DNA from: Streptomyces sp. GSL17-111
GTDB lineage: Bacteria; Actinomycetota; Actinomycetes; Streptomycetales; Streptomycetaceae
NCBI RefSeq assembly: GCF_037911585.1
Contig: NZ_JBAJNS010000001.1
Coordinates: 500,001 to 564,000 of the forward strand
Direction of reading: 5' to 3'
Length of the DNA: 64,000 nucleotides
Shown here: positions 22,039-29,768 of the stretch, one piece after another
Numbering within the stretch: position 1 is the first letter of the stretch
Layout: every line of letters starts with the position of its first letter
Notes under the pieces: model-generated
Told to the model about the DNA's origin: nothing
What the model saw: only the letters and a program-made list of their open reading frames with translations
The model's database searches: none
Translations under genes and position numbers: made by a program

Positions 22039-24072
22039 ATGACTGAGCGTCAGAACACCAGCGCGCGCCCGCAGCGGGACCGTCCCTGGCTGATGCGCAC
22101 CTACGCCGGGCACTCCACCGCGGAGGCGTCCAACGAGCTGTACCGGCGCAACCTCGCCAAGGGCCAGACGGGGCTCTCGGTCGCGTTCGACCTGCCGACG
22201 CAGACCGGATACGACCCGGACCACGTCCTGGCCCGCGGCGAGGTCGGCCGGGTGGGTGTGCCCGTCTCACATCTGGGCGACATGCGGCGGCTGTTCCAGG
22301 ACATCCCCCTGGAGCAGATGAACACCTCGATGACCATCAACGCCACCGCCATGTGGCTGCTGGCGCTCTACCAGGTGGTCGCCGAGGAGCAGGGCGCCGA
22401 TCCCGGCAGGCTCCAGGGGACGACGCAGAACGACATCGTCAAGGAGTACCTCTCGCGCGGGACGCACGTCTTCCCGCCCGGGCCCTCCCTCCGGCTGACC
22501 ACCGACATGATCACCTACACGGTGGCCCACATCCCCAAGTGGAACCCGATCAACATCTGCAGCTACCACCTGCAGGAGGCCGGGGCCACGCCGGTGCAGG
22601 AGATCGCCTACGCGATGTCCACCGCCATCGCCGTCCTGGACGCCGTCCGCGACTCCGGCCAGGTGCCGCAGGAGCGGATGGGGGACGTGGTCGCCCGCAT
22701 CTCCTTCTTCGTCAACGCCGGTGTGCGGTTCGTCGAGGAGATGTGCAAGATGCGGGCGTTCACGCGCATCTGGGACCAGATCACCCGGGAGCGCTACGGC
22801 GTCGAGAACGCCAAGCAGCGCCGCTTCCGCTACGGCGTGCAGGTCAACTCGCTCGGGCTCACCGAGGCGCAGCCGGAGAACAACGTCCAGCGCATCGTGC
22901 TGGAGATGCTGGCCGTCACCCTCTCCAAGGACGCCCGCGCCCGCGCCGTGCAGCTCCCGGCCTGGAACGAGGCGCTGGGTCTGCCCCGGCCCTGGGACCA
23001 GCAGTGGTCGCTGCGGATCCAGCAGGTGCTCGCCCTGGAGAGCGACCTGCTGGAGTACGACGACATCTTCGCCGGGTCGCACGTCATCGAGGCGAAGGTC
23101 GACGGGCTGGTCGAGGAGTGCCTCACCGAGATCGAGCGCATCCAGGAGATGGGCGGCGCGATGGCGGCCGTCGAGTCCGGTTACCTCAAGTCGCAGCTCG
23201 TCTCCTCGCACGCGCAGCGCCGGGCCCGCATCGAGTCCGGCGAGGAGAAGATCGTCGGCGTCAACTGCTACGAGGCCACGGAGCCGAGCCCGCTGACCGC
23301 GGACCTGGACACGGCGATCATGACCGTGGACCCGGCGAACGAGGCCCGTGTCATCGAGGCGCTGGGCACCTGGCGGGACCGCCGGGACGAGCCGCGGGCC
23401 CAGGAGGCGCTGGCGGCGCTGAAGAAGGCCGCCGCCGGGGACGTGAACCTCATGCCGGCCACCGTCGAGTGCGCCCGCGCGGGTGTCACGACCGGTGAGT
23501 GGGCCTGGGCGCTGCGGGACGTCTTCGGGGAGTTCCGCGCGCCCACGGGCGTGAGCAGCGCGCCGGTCGCCGTGGCCGCCGAGGCGGGCTCCACGCTCGC
23601 CCAGGTGCGCCGCAAGGTCGCCGCCACCGCCGAGGAGCTGGGCAGCGGACGGCTGCGGCTGCTGGTCGGCAAGCCCGGCCTGGACGGCCACTCCAACGGC
23701 GCCGAGCAGATCGCCGTCCGCGCCCGGGACGCCGGGTTCGAGGTGGTCTACCAGGGCATCCGGCTCACGCCCGAGCAGATCGTCTCGGCCGCCATCGCCG
23801 AGGACGTGCACTGCGTGGGTCTGTCCATCCTCTCCGGCTCCCACACGGAACTGGTGCCCGACGTGCTGGACCGGCTGCGCCGGGCGGGCGCGGAGGACCT
23901 GCCCGTCATCGTCGGCGGGATCATCCCCTCCGCCGATGCCGCCGCCCTGAAGGCCGCCGGTGTGGCGGCGGTCTTCACGCCGAAGGACTTCGGCATCACG
24001 GAGATCATCGGCCGTATCGTCGACGAGATCCGCACCGCGAACCGGCTCGACCCTCTGGAGGTCCCCGCATGA
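22039..24072 (+). CDS. meaA: Ethylmalonyl-CoA mutase (MeaA-like), B12-dependent
   Basis: 677 residues. The catalytic barrel (about 20-520, GLSVAFDLPTQTGYDPDH, then NTSMTINATAMWLLALY) and the cobalamin-binding domain (about 540-670) are fused. The domain carries DxHxxG in GLDGHSNGAE, then SILSGSH and GGIIP, the base-off/His-on cobalamin signature. The single-chain layout and operon position after ccrA indicate ethylmalonyl-CoA to methylsuccinyl-CoA isomerisation rather than methylmalonyl-CoA mutase. The ATG at 22039 follows ccrA by 17 bases. Its stop overlaps the next ATG (ATGA). No B12 riboswitch is seen upstream. Confidence 0.93.
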   Translation: MTERQNTSARPQRDRPWLMRTYAGHSTAEASNELYRRNLAKGQTGLSVAFDLPTQTGYDPDHVLARGEVGRVGVPVSHLGDMRRLFQDIPLEQMNTSMTINATAMWLLALYQVVAEEQGADPGRLQGTTQNDIVKEYLSRGTHVFPPGPSLRLTTDMITYTVAHIPKWNPINICSYHLQEAGATPVQEIAYAMSTAIAVLDAVRDSGQVPQERMGDVVARISFFVNAGVRFVEEMCKMRAFTRIWDQITRERYGVENAKQRRFRYGVQVNSLGLTEAQPENNVQRIVLEMLAVTLSKDARARAVQLPAWNEALGLPRPWDQQWSLRIQQVLALESDLLEYDDIFAGSHVIEAKVDGLVEECLTEIERIQEMGGAMAAVESGYLKSQLVSSHAQRRARIESGEEKIVGVNCYEATEPSPLTADLDTAIMTVDPANEARVIEALGTWRDRRDEPRAQEALAALKKAAAGDVNLMPATVECARAGVTTGEWAWALRDVFGEFRAPTGVSSAPVAVAAEAGSTLAQVRRKVAATAEELGSGRLRLLVGKPGLDGHSNGAEQIAVRARDAGFEVVYQGIRLTPEQIVSAAIAEDVHCVGLSILSGSHTELVPDVLDRLRRAGAEDLPVIVGGIIPSADAAALKAAGVAAVFTPKDFGITEIIGRIVDEIRTANRLDPLEVPA

Positions 24073-25034
24073 GCACCCCCGTCAACCGTCTGCGTCCGCG
24101 CCGTTCCTGCCTGGCCGTGCCCGGCAGCAACCCGCGCTTCCTGGAGAAGGCGCAGGGCCTCCCGGCTGACCAGGTGTTCCTGGACCTGGAGGACGCCTGC
24201 GCGCCGCTCGCCAAGGAGGGCGCCCGGCACACCATCGTCGACGTCCTGAACAACGGCGACTGGAGCGGCAAGACGCGCGTCGTGCGCGTCAACGACTGGA
24301 CGACGCACTGGACCTACCGCGACGTGGTGACGGTCGTGGAGGGCGCGGGCCCCAACCTCGACTGCATCATGCTGCCGAAGGTCCAGGACGCCACCCAGGT
24401 CAAGGCGCTGGACCTGCTGCTCACGCAGATCGAGAAGACGATGGGCTTCGAGGTCGGCAGGATCGGCATCGAGGCGCAGATCGAGAACGCCAAGGGCCTG
24501 GTGAACGTCGACGAGATCGCCGCCGCGTCGGACCGGCTGGAGACCATCATCTTCGGGCCCGCCGACTTCATGGCGTCCATCAACATGAAGTCGCTGGTCG
24601 TCGGCGAGCAGCCCCCGGGCTACCCGGCCGACGCCTACCACTACATCCTCATGCGCATCCTCATGGCCGCCCGCCAGCACGACCTGCAGGCCATCGACGG
24701 CCCGTACCTGCAGATCAAGAACGTCGAGGGCTACCGCGAGGTGGCCGGACGCTCGGCGGCGCTGGGCTTCGACGGCAAGTGGGTGCTGCACCCCGGCCAG
24801 GTCGAGGCGGCCAACGAGATCTACTCGCCCTCCCAGGAGGACTACGACCACGCCGAGCTGATCCTGGACGCCTACGAGTTCCACACCTCCGAGGCGGGCG
24901 GCAAGAAGGGCTCGGCGATGCTCGGCGACGAGATGATCGACGAGGCCAGCCGCAAGATGGCGCTCGTCGTCGCGGGCAAGGGCCGGGCCGCCGGCATGAC
25001 CCGCACCAGCAAGTTCGAGGCACCGGAGGCGTAA
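24069..25034 (+). CDS. mcl: HpcH/HpaI-CitE family lyase, (3S)-malyl-CoA/beta-methylmalyl-CoA lyase
   Basis: 321 residues of the CitE fold. LAVPGSNPRFLEKA at the start, FLDLEDACAP (metal-binding), MLPKVQD, IEAQIENAKGLVNVDEIA and IFGPADFMASI are the family blocks. In the ethylmalonyl-CoA pathway it splits beta-methylmalyl-CoA into glyoxylate and propionyl-CoA, and malyl-CoA into acetyl-CoA and glyoxylate. The ATG overlaps the mutase stop by four bases, and the next gene starts four bases after its stop, so translation is coupled. The choice of Mcl over plain citrate lyase beta rests on the operon context. Confidence 0.9.
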   Translation: MSTPVNRLRPRRSCLAVPGSNPRFLEKAQGLPADQVFLDLEDACAPLAKEGARHTIVDVLNNGDWSGKTRVVRVNDWTTHWTYRDVVTVVEGAGPNLDCIMLPKVQDATQVKALDLLLTQIEKTMGFEVGRIGIEAQIENAKGLVNVDEIAAASDRLETIIFGPADFMASINMKSLVVGEQPPGYPADAYHYILMRILMAARQHDLQAIDGPYLQIKNVEGYREVAGRSAALGFDGKWVLHPGQVEAANEIYSPSQEDYDHAELILDAYEFHTSEAGGKKGSAMLGDEMIDEASRKMALVVAGKGRAAGMTRTSKFEAPEA

Positions 25035-25037
25035 GCG

Positions 25038-25559
25038 ATGCAGTTCGGCCGTACCTACGAGGAGTTCGAGGTCGGTGCCGTCTACAAGCACTGGCCCGGC
25101 AAGACGGTCACGGAGTACGACGACCACCTGTTCTGTCTCCTGACCATGAACCACCACCCGCTGCACATGGACGTCAACTACGCCGAGAAGACGACCGACT
25201 TCGGCAAGAACGTCGTGGTGGGCAACTACATCTACTCGCTGCTGCTCGGCATGTCCGTGCCGGACGTCTCGGGCAAGGCGATCGCCAACCTGGAGATCGA
25301 GTCGCTGCGTCACGTGGCCCCGACCTTCCACGGCGACACCCTCTACGGCGAGACGACCGTGCTGGACAAGACGCCGTCGAAGTCGAAGTCGGACCGCGGC
25401 ATCGTGTACGTCGAGACCAAGGGCTACAAGCAGGACGGCACGCTCGTGTGCGTCTTCCGCCGCAAGGTGATGGTGCCCACCGCCGAGTACATCGAGAAGC
25501 GCGGCGGCGAGCAGCCCGGCCGTCCGGAGCTCGTCGAGCGCCCGAAGGGCGGTAAGTGA
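25038..25559 (+). CDS. mch: MaoC family mesaconyl-CoA hydratase
   Basis: 173 residues of the hot-dog/MaoC fold, with the hydratase segment FCLLTMNHHPLHMDVNYAEKT (Asp and His of hydratase 2) and the second part ESLRHVAPTFHGDTLYGETTVLDK. It hydrates mesaconyl-CoA to beta-methylmalyl-CoA, the step before Mcl. Streptomycete Mch is a single-domain protein, about half the size of the alphaproteobacterial enzyme. It is embedded in the ccrA operon, with single-base spacing to the dehydrogenase gene. Confidence 0.88.
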   Translation: MQFGRTYEEFEVGAVYKHWPGKTVTEYDDHLFCLLTMNHHPLHMDVNYAEKTTDFGKNVVVGNYIYSLLLGMSVPDVSGKAIANLEIESLRHVAPTFHGDTLYGETTVLDKTPSKSKSDRGIVYVETKGYKQDGTLVCVFRRKVMVPTAEYIEKRGGEQPGRPELVERPKGGK

Positions 25560-25560
25560 C

Positions 25561-26766
25561 ATGGGACGCCTCGCACAGACCGACGGCCTCACCGACATCC
25601 AGCGGGAGATCCTCTCCACCGTCCGCGGCTTCGTCGACAAGGAGATCATCCCGGTCGCCACGGAGCTGGAGCACAAGGACGAGTACCCCACCGAGATCGT
25701 CGAGGGCCTCAAGGAGCTCGGCATCTTCGGCCTGATGATCCCCGAGGAGTACGGCGGCCTCGGCGAGTCGCTGCTGACCTACGCGCTGTGCGTGGAGGAG
25801 ATCGCGCGCGGCTGGATGAGCGTCTCGGGCATCATCAACACGCACTTCATCGTCGCCTACATGCTCAAGCAGCACGGCACGCAGGAGCAGAAGGACTACT
25901 TCCTGCCGAAGATGGCGGCCGGTGACATCCGGGGCGCCTTCTCCATGTCGGAGCCGGCGCTCGGCTCCGACGTCTCGGCCATCTCCTCCAAGGGCGTGCG
26001 CGAGGGGGACGAGTTCGTCCTCACCGGCCAGAAGATGTGGCTGACCAACGGCGGTTCGTCGTCGCTGGTCGCGGTGCTCTGCCGGACGGACGAGGGGCAC
26101 GCCGAGGGCACCGCCCCGCACAAGTCGATGACGACCTTCCTGGTCGAGAAGGAGCCCGGGTTCGGCGAGGTCAAGCCCGGCCTCACGATCCCCGGGAAGA
26201 TCGACAAGATGGGCTACAAGGGCGTCGACACGACCGAGCTCATCATGGACGGGCTGCGGGTACCGGCGGACCGGGTCCTCGGCGGGGAGACCGGCCGGGG
26301 CTTCTACCAGATGATGGACGGCGTCGAGGTGGGCCGTGTCAACGTGGCCGCGCGCGGCTGCGGAGTCGCTCAGCGCGCGTTCGAGTTGGGCGTCTCCTAC
26401 GCCCAGCAGCGCAGCACCTTCGGCAAGCCGATCGCCCAGCACCAGGCCATCCAGTTCAAGCTGGCCGAGATGGCCACGAAGGTGGAGGCCGCGCACGCGC
26501 TCATGGTCGGTGCCGCCCGCAAGAAGGACTCCGGGCAGCGCAACGACCTCGAAGCGGGCATGGCCAAGTACCTGGCCTCGGAGTACTGCAAGGAGGTCGT
26601 CGAGGACGCGTTCCGCATCCACGGCGGCTACGGGTTCTCCAAGGAGTACGAGATCGAGCGCCTCTACCGCGAGGCGCCCATGCTGCTGATCGGTGAAGGT
26701 ACGGCAGAGATCCAGAAAATGATCGTCGGCCGTCGTCTGCTGGAGGAGTACCGACTCCAGGGCTGA
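25561..26766 (+). CDS. mcd: Acyl-CoA dehydrogenase, probable methylsuccinyl-CoA dehydrogenase
   Basis: 401 residues with all acyl-CoA dehydrogenase blocks: IPEEYGGLG, AFSMSEPALGSD, the Trp-containing FAD segment KMWLTNGG, RSTFGKPIAQHQAIQFKLAEM, and the catalytic Glu in IGEGTAEIQKMIVGR. It oxidises (2S)-methylsuccinyl-CoA to mesaconyl-CoA. It is shorter than the roughly 550-residue proteobacterial Mcd, so substrate assignment depends on the operon. Last gene of the pathway operon; 180 bases follow before psd, with only weak hairpins. Confidence 0.88.
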   Translation: MGRLAQTDGLTDIQREILSTVRGFVDKEIIPVATELEHKDEYPTEIVEGLKELGIFGLMIPEEYGGLGESLLTYALCVEEIARGWMSVSGIINTHFIVAYMLKQHGTQEQKDYFLPKMAAGDIRGAFSMSEPALGSDVSAISSKGVREGDEFVLTGQKMWLTNGGSSSLVAVLCRTDEGHAEGTAPHKSMTTFLVEKEPGFGEVKPGLTIPGKIDKMGYKGVDTTELIMDGLRVPADRVLGGETGRGFYQMMDGVEVGRVNVAARGCGVAQRAFELGVSYAQQRSTFGKPIAQHQAIQFKLAEMATKVEAAHALMVGAARKKDSGQRNDLEAGMAKYLASEYCKEVVEDAFRIHGGYGFSKEYEIERLYREAPMLLIGEGTAEIQKMIVGRRLLEEYRLQG

Positions 26767-26946
26767 CCGGCGTTTCGCCCCGGTTCGGGCCGTTTCCCCC
26801 GTGAGGGAGGTCACACGCCCGGGCCGGGGTTCCGCGTCCTGACGGGGGATCGGGCTTTCCCAGTTGCCGTCCTGTGCCGATACCATGCGGAGGACAGCCG
26901 TGGTCCACCGTATCTGCGCGGCACCCTCCCGCTACGAAGGTCTTCC

Positions 26947-27594
26947 ATGCCCCACCGCTCATCCTCTTCCTCCCGTGGTCGTGTCCGCATTGCTCGCGGC
27001 GCGTCACCATGGCTCCTCCCGACGGTGGCCACGGCCGCCGTCAGCCTCGCCGGGGCGCGCCGCTCCGGGAAGGCGCGGGCCGTGGCCGTGCCGGTCACCG
27101 CGCTCGCCGCCGGCATGCTGTGGTTCTTCCGGGACCCGGAGCGGGAGGTCGCCCAGGGCCGGGTCATCTCCCCGGCCGACGGCGTGGTGCAGAGCGTCAT
27201 GCCGTGGAAGGACGGCCGCACGCGGGTGGCGATCTTCATGAGCCCGCTGAACGTCCACGTGAACCGCGCCCCGCTGGCGGGGACGGTGACGTCCGTCGAG
27301 CACGTGCCCGGCGGGTTCGTCCCGGCGTTCAACAAGGAGAGCGAGCACAACGAGCGCGTCGTGTGGCACTTCGACACCGAGCTCGGCGACATCGAGATGG
27401 TGCAGATCGCCGGCACCGTGGCGCGGCGCATCGTCCCCTACCTGCCCGAGGGCACCAAGGTCGAGCAGGGCGAGCGGATCGGCCTGATCCGGTTCGGCTC
27501 CCGCGTCGACGTGTACCTGCCCGAAGGGGTGGAGGCCGCTGTCGAGGTCGGCCAGAAGACGACGGCGGGAGTGACACGCCTTGACCGCGACTGA
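26947..27594 (+). CDS. psd: Phosphatidylserine decarboxylase proenzyme
   Basis: 215 residues, the short actinobacterial/archaeal-type Psd. A hydrophobic segment (VAVPVTALAAGMLWFF) anchors it. VISPADGVVQSV and FMSPLNVHVNRAPL carry the conserved His and Asp regions, and FGS (Ser185, LIRFGSRVDVYLP) is the self-cleavage site that makes the pyruvoyl group. It converts phosphatidylserine to phosphatidylethanolamine at the membrane. It overlaps pssA by 14 bases and forms a two-gene phospholipid operon. A weak TTCCCA-N18-TACCAT promoter may precede it. Confidence 0.93.
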   Translation: MPHRSSSSSRGRVRIARGASPWLLPTVATAAVSLAGARRSGKARAVAVPVTALAAGMLWFFRDPEREVAQGRVISPADGVVQSVMPWKDGRTRVAIFMSPLNVHVNRAPLAGTVTSVEHVPGGFVPAFNKESEHNERVVWHFDTELGDIEMVQIAGTVARRIVPYLPEGTKVEQGERIGLIRFGSRVDVYLPEGVEAAVEVGQKTTAGVTRLDRD

Positions 27595-28435
27595 CACCGA
27601 CCGCACCCACGCCGGTTCCGGCTGGGGGCTCGACGAGGCGGACGACGACGAGATGCCGCTGTCCACGCGGCTCTCGATAGCGGACACCCTCACGCTGGGC
27701 AACGCCACGTGCGGCTTCATGGCGGTGTACTTCACCACCACCGGCGTGCTGATCCCCCACCTGACCGACAGCGGCGACGGCGGCATGGCGCGCTCCAGCG
27801 CCGCCACCGCCGTGATGCTGATGCTCATGGCCTCGGTCTTCGACCTCTTCGACGGGATCGTGGCCCGCAAGCTGCGGGCCTCGGCGATGGGCGCCGAGCT
27901 GGACAACCTCTCCGACCTCATCAGCTTCGGGCTGGCCCCCGCGTACTTCGTGCTGGTGTGGGGCATGGTCGCCACCGACGCGAACCAGCACGTCTCGGCA
28001 CTGGCCGCGATCGTGGTCCTGCTGGCGGTGGTGCTGCGGCTTGCGCGGTTCTCCTGCGTGACCCTGCGCGACGGCATCTTCCAGGGGATGCCGAGTCCCT
28101 TCGGAGCCCTGACCGTGGTCTCCATCGTGCTGCTGGAGCTGCCGTTCATCCCGACGCTGCTGGCGATCATCGGTACGGCCTGGCTGATGGTGAGCCGCGT
28201 GGAGTACCCCAAACCGCGCGGCAAGCTGGCCGTGGGCATGCTGAGCTGGATCGTCCTGGCGATGGGCATGCTGGCCGCCTGGGCGCTGGACTCCCCCGGC
28301 GGGGAGCTGCTGCTCCAGACCGGCTGCGCGCTCCAGCTGGTGCTGGGCGCCGTCATCCCGCTGTTCGCGACGGCACGCCGGGTGAACACCTTCCGCTACA
28401 ACCGACGCGAGGCCCGGGCCGCGGCCCAGGGCTGA
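27581..28435 (+). CDS. pssA: CDP-diacylglycerol-serine O-phosphatidyltransferase
   Basis: 284 residues. The CDP-alcohol phosphotransferase motif is in FDLFDGIVARKLRASAMGAELDN continuing LSD. It reads D-G-x2-A-R-x7-G-x3-D-x3-D, one residue shorter than the textbook x8, with all Asp residues present. About seven or eight membrane helices follow. The start is TTG at 27581 with GGGAG upstream, inside psd, so it is translationally coupled. It makes phosphatidylserine, the substrate of Psd. A 13-bp-stem terminator follows. Confidence 0.92.
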   Translation: MTATDTDRTHAGSGWGLDEADDDEMPLSTRLSIADTLTLGNATCGFMAVYFTTTGVLIPHLTDSGDGGMARSSAATAVMLMLMASVFDLFDGIVARKLRASAMGAELDNLSDLISFGLAPAYFVLVWGMVATDANQHVSALAAIVVLLAVVLRLARFSCVTLRDGIFQGMPSPFGALTVVSIVLLELPFIPTLLAIIGTAWLMVSRVEYPKPRGKLAVGMLSWIVLAMGMLAAWALDSPGGELLLQTGCALQLVLGAVIPLFATARRVNTFRYNRREARAAAQG

Positions 28436-28453
28436 GCACCGGGCACGGCGCAC

Positions 28454-28495
28454 GGAACGCCGGGTGGGCCGCCGAAGCGGCGCACCCGGCGTTCC
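28454..28495. terminator. Bidirectional terminator between pssA and glycerate kinase
   Basis: GGAACGCCGGGTG (28454-28466) pairs perfectly with CACCCGGCGTTCC (28483-28495). A further GCCGC/GCGGC pairing lies inside. The two genes converge on it. Confidence 0.85.
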
Positions 28496-28502
28496 GCCGT
28501 TC

Positions 28503-29639
28503 CTAGAGGTGCTCGGTCGCGAGCCGCTCCGCCACGCGCTCCAGGAGCGGCCCCGCGTTCGCCATGCACCGCGCCGGGTCCGGCTCGATGGACGTCAGCG
28601 GGTAGACGGCCTCGATACCGGCCTCCCGGAGGGCCGCCTCGTCGATCGCCAGCCGACCGCAGACGGCCACCACCGGCTTCCCCGCCGCCCGCGCCGCCGT
28701 CGCGACGCCGGCCGGGGCCTTGCCGTGGAGCGTCTGCGCGTCCATGGACCCCTCACCGGTGATGACGAGTGCGGCCCGCTCCAGGGCCGGGGCGAAGCCG
28801 AGCACCTCCAGCAGCACCTCGATGCCGGGTCGGAAGGTGGCGTCCAGGCCCACCAGGGCGCCGTAGCCGATACCGCCCGCAGCCCCGGCACCGGGCGCGG
28901 CGGCGCACTCCGCCGCGCGCGGGCCGACGGCGCTCTCCAGCACACGGGCGTAGTGGGCGAGGGCGGCGTCCAGCGTGGCGACGTCCTCCTCGGAGGCGCC
29001 CTTCTGCGGGCCGTAGACGGCCGGGGCGCCCGTCGGCCCGGTCAGCGGGTTGTCGACGTCGCTGGCGAGCACCACGTCCACGTCCTTCAGGCGCGGGTCC
29101 AGGCCCGTCAGGTCGGCCTCGGCCAGCTCGCGCAGCGGGCCGCCGCCGGGCGCCAGCGGCTGCCCGTCGGCGTCGAGGAAGCGCGCGCCGAGGGCCGCGA
29201 GCATACCGGCCCCGCCGTCCGTGGTCGCCGAGCCGCCGACGCCGAGAACGATCGTCGTGGCCCCGGCCGCGACGGCCGCCAGCAGCAGCTCACCGCTGCC
29301 GTAGGTGGTCGCGGTGAGCGGTGCGAAGACCCCCTCGGGCAGCAGTTGGAGGCCGGACGCCTCGGCCATCTCGACGATCGCCGTCGAGCCGGCCAGCGCG
29401 TAGGCCGCCGTCACAGGAGACCCGAGCGGCCCGGTCACCTCGGCCTCGCGACGTTCGAATCCGCCGGCCACGGCCGCCGCGACGGTGCCGTCACCGCCGT
29501 CGGCCACGGGGAGGGCCTCGACGTCCAGACCGGGCCGGGCCCGGCGCAGGCCCTCGGTCACGTGGGCGGCGACCTCGACGGCCGTCAGCGAGCCCTTGAA
29601 CTTGTCGGCGGCGATCAGCACGCGCCCTGTTTGGCTCAT
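28503..29639 (-). CDS. Glycerate kinase (GlxK/GarK type)
   Basis: 378 residues. Family blocks: LIAADKFKGSLTAVEVA, VADGGDGTVAA, GVGGSATTDGGAGMLAALG, and ITGEGSMDAQTLHGKAP. It phosphorylates D-glycerate, normally to 2-phosphoglycerate. Glycerate arises from glyoxylate through the tartronate-semialdehyde route, so it may connect with the allantoin and glyoxylate genes elsewhere in the window, though no gcl or glxR is present. The ATG at 29639 is taken because the fold begins there; the frame is open upstream across the next gene's antisense strand. Convergent with pssA, divergent from the BCCT gene. Confidence 0.9.
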   Translation of the reverse strand: MSQTGRVLIAADKFKGSLTAVEVAAHVTEGLRRARPGLDVEALPVADGGDGTVAAAVAGGFERREAEVTGPLGSPVTAAYALAGSTAIVEMAEASGLQLLPEGVFAPLTATTYGSGELLLAAVAAGATTIVLGVGGSATTDGGAGMLAALGARFLDADGQPLAPGGGPLRELAEADLTGLDPRLKDVDVVLASDVDNPLTGPTGAPAVYGPQKGASEEDVATLDAALAHYARVLESAVGPRAAECAAAPGAGAAGGIGYGALVGLDATFRPGIEVLLEVLGFAPALERAALVITGEGSMDAQTLHGKAPAGVATAARAAGKPVVAVCGRLAIDEAALREAGIEAVYPLTSIEPDPARCMANAGPLLERVAERLATEHL

Positions 29640-29744
29640 GTGGGTGTCCCTTGCTTTCGAACGGGCAGTCGCGCCAAGGACGACCCTATCCGGCGCGCCG
29701 CCCCGGCGGCCATCGACGTCCGGCGTGCCGGGTGACGACGCGCA

Positions 29745-29765
29745 ATCGACCACTGATAGTGAGAC
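29745..29765. promoter_or_regulatory. Sequence shared with the MerR operator region
   Basis: ATCGA-CCA-CTGATAGTGAGAC lies directly before the BCCT ATG (29769). The MerR/membrane-protein intergenic region has ATCGA-TTG-CTGATAGTGAGAC at 37190-37210: 18 of 21 bases identical in the same register. Here only one GATAGT half-site is kept. Confidence 0.45.
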
Positions 29766-29768
29766 AAC

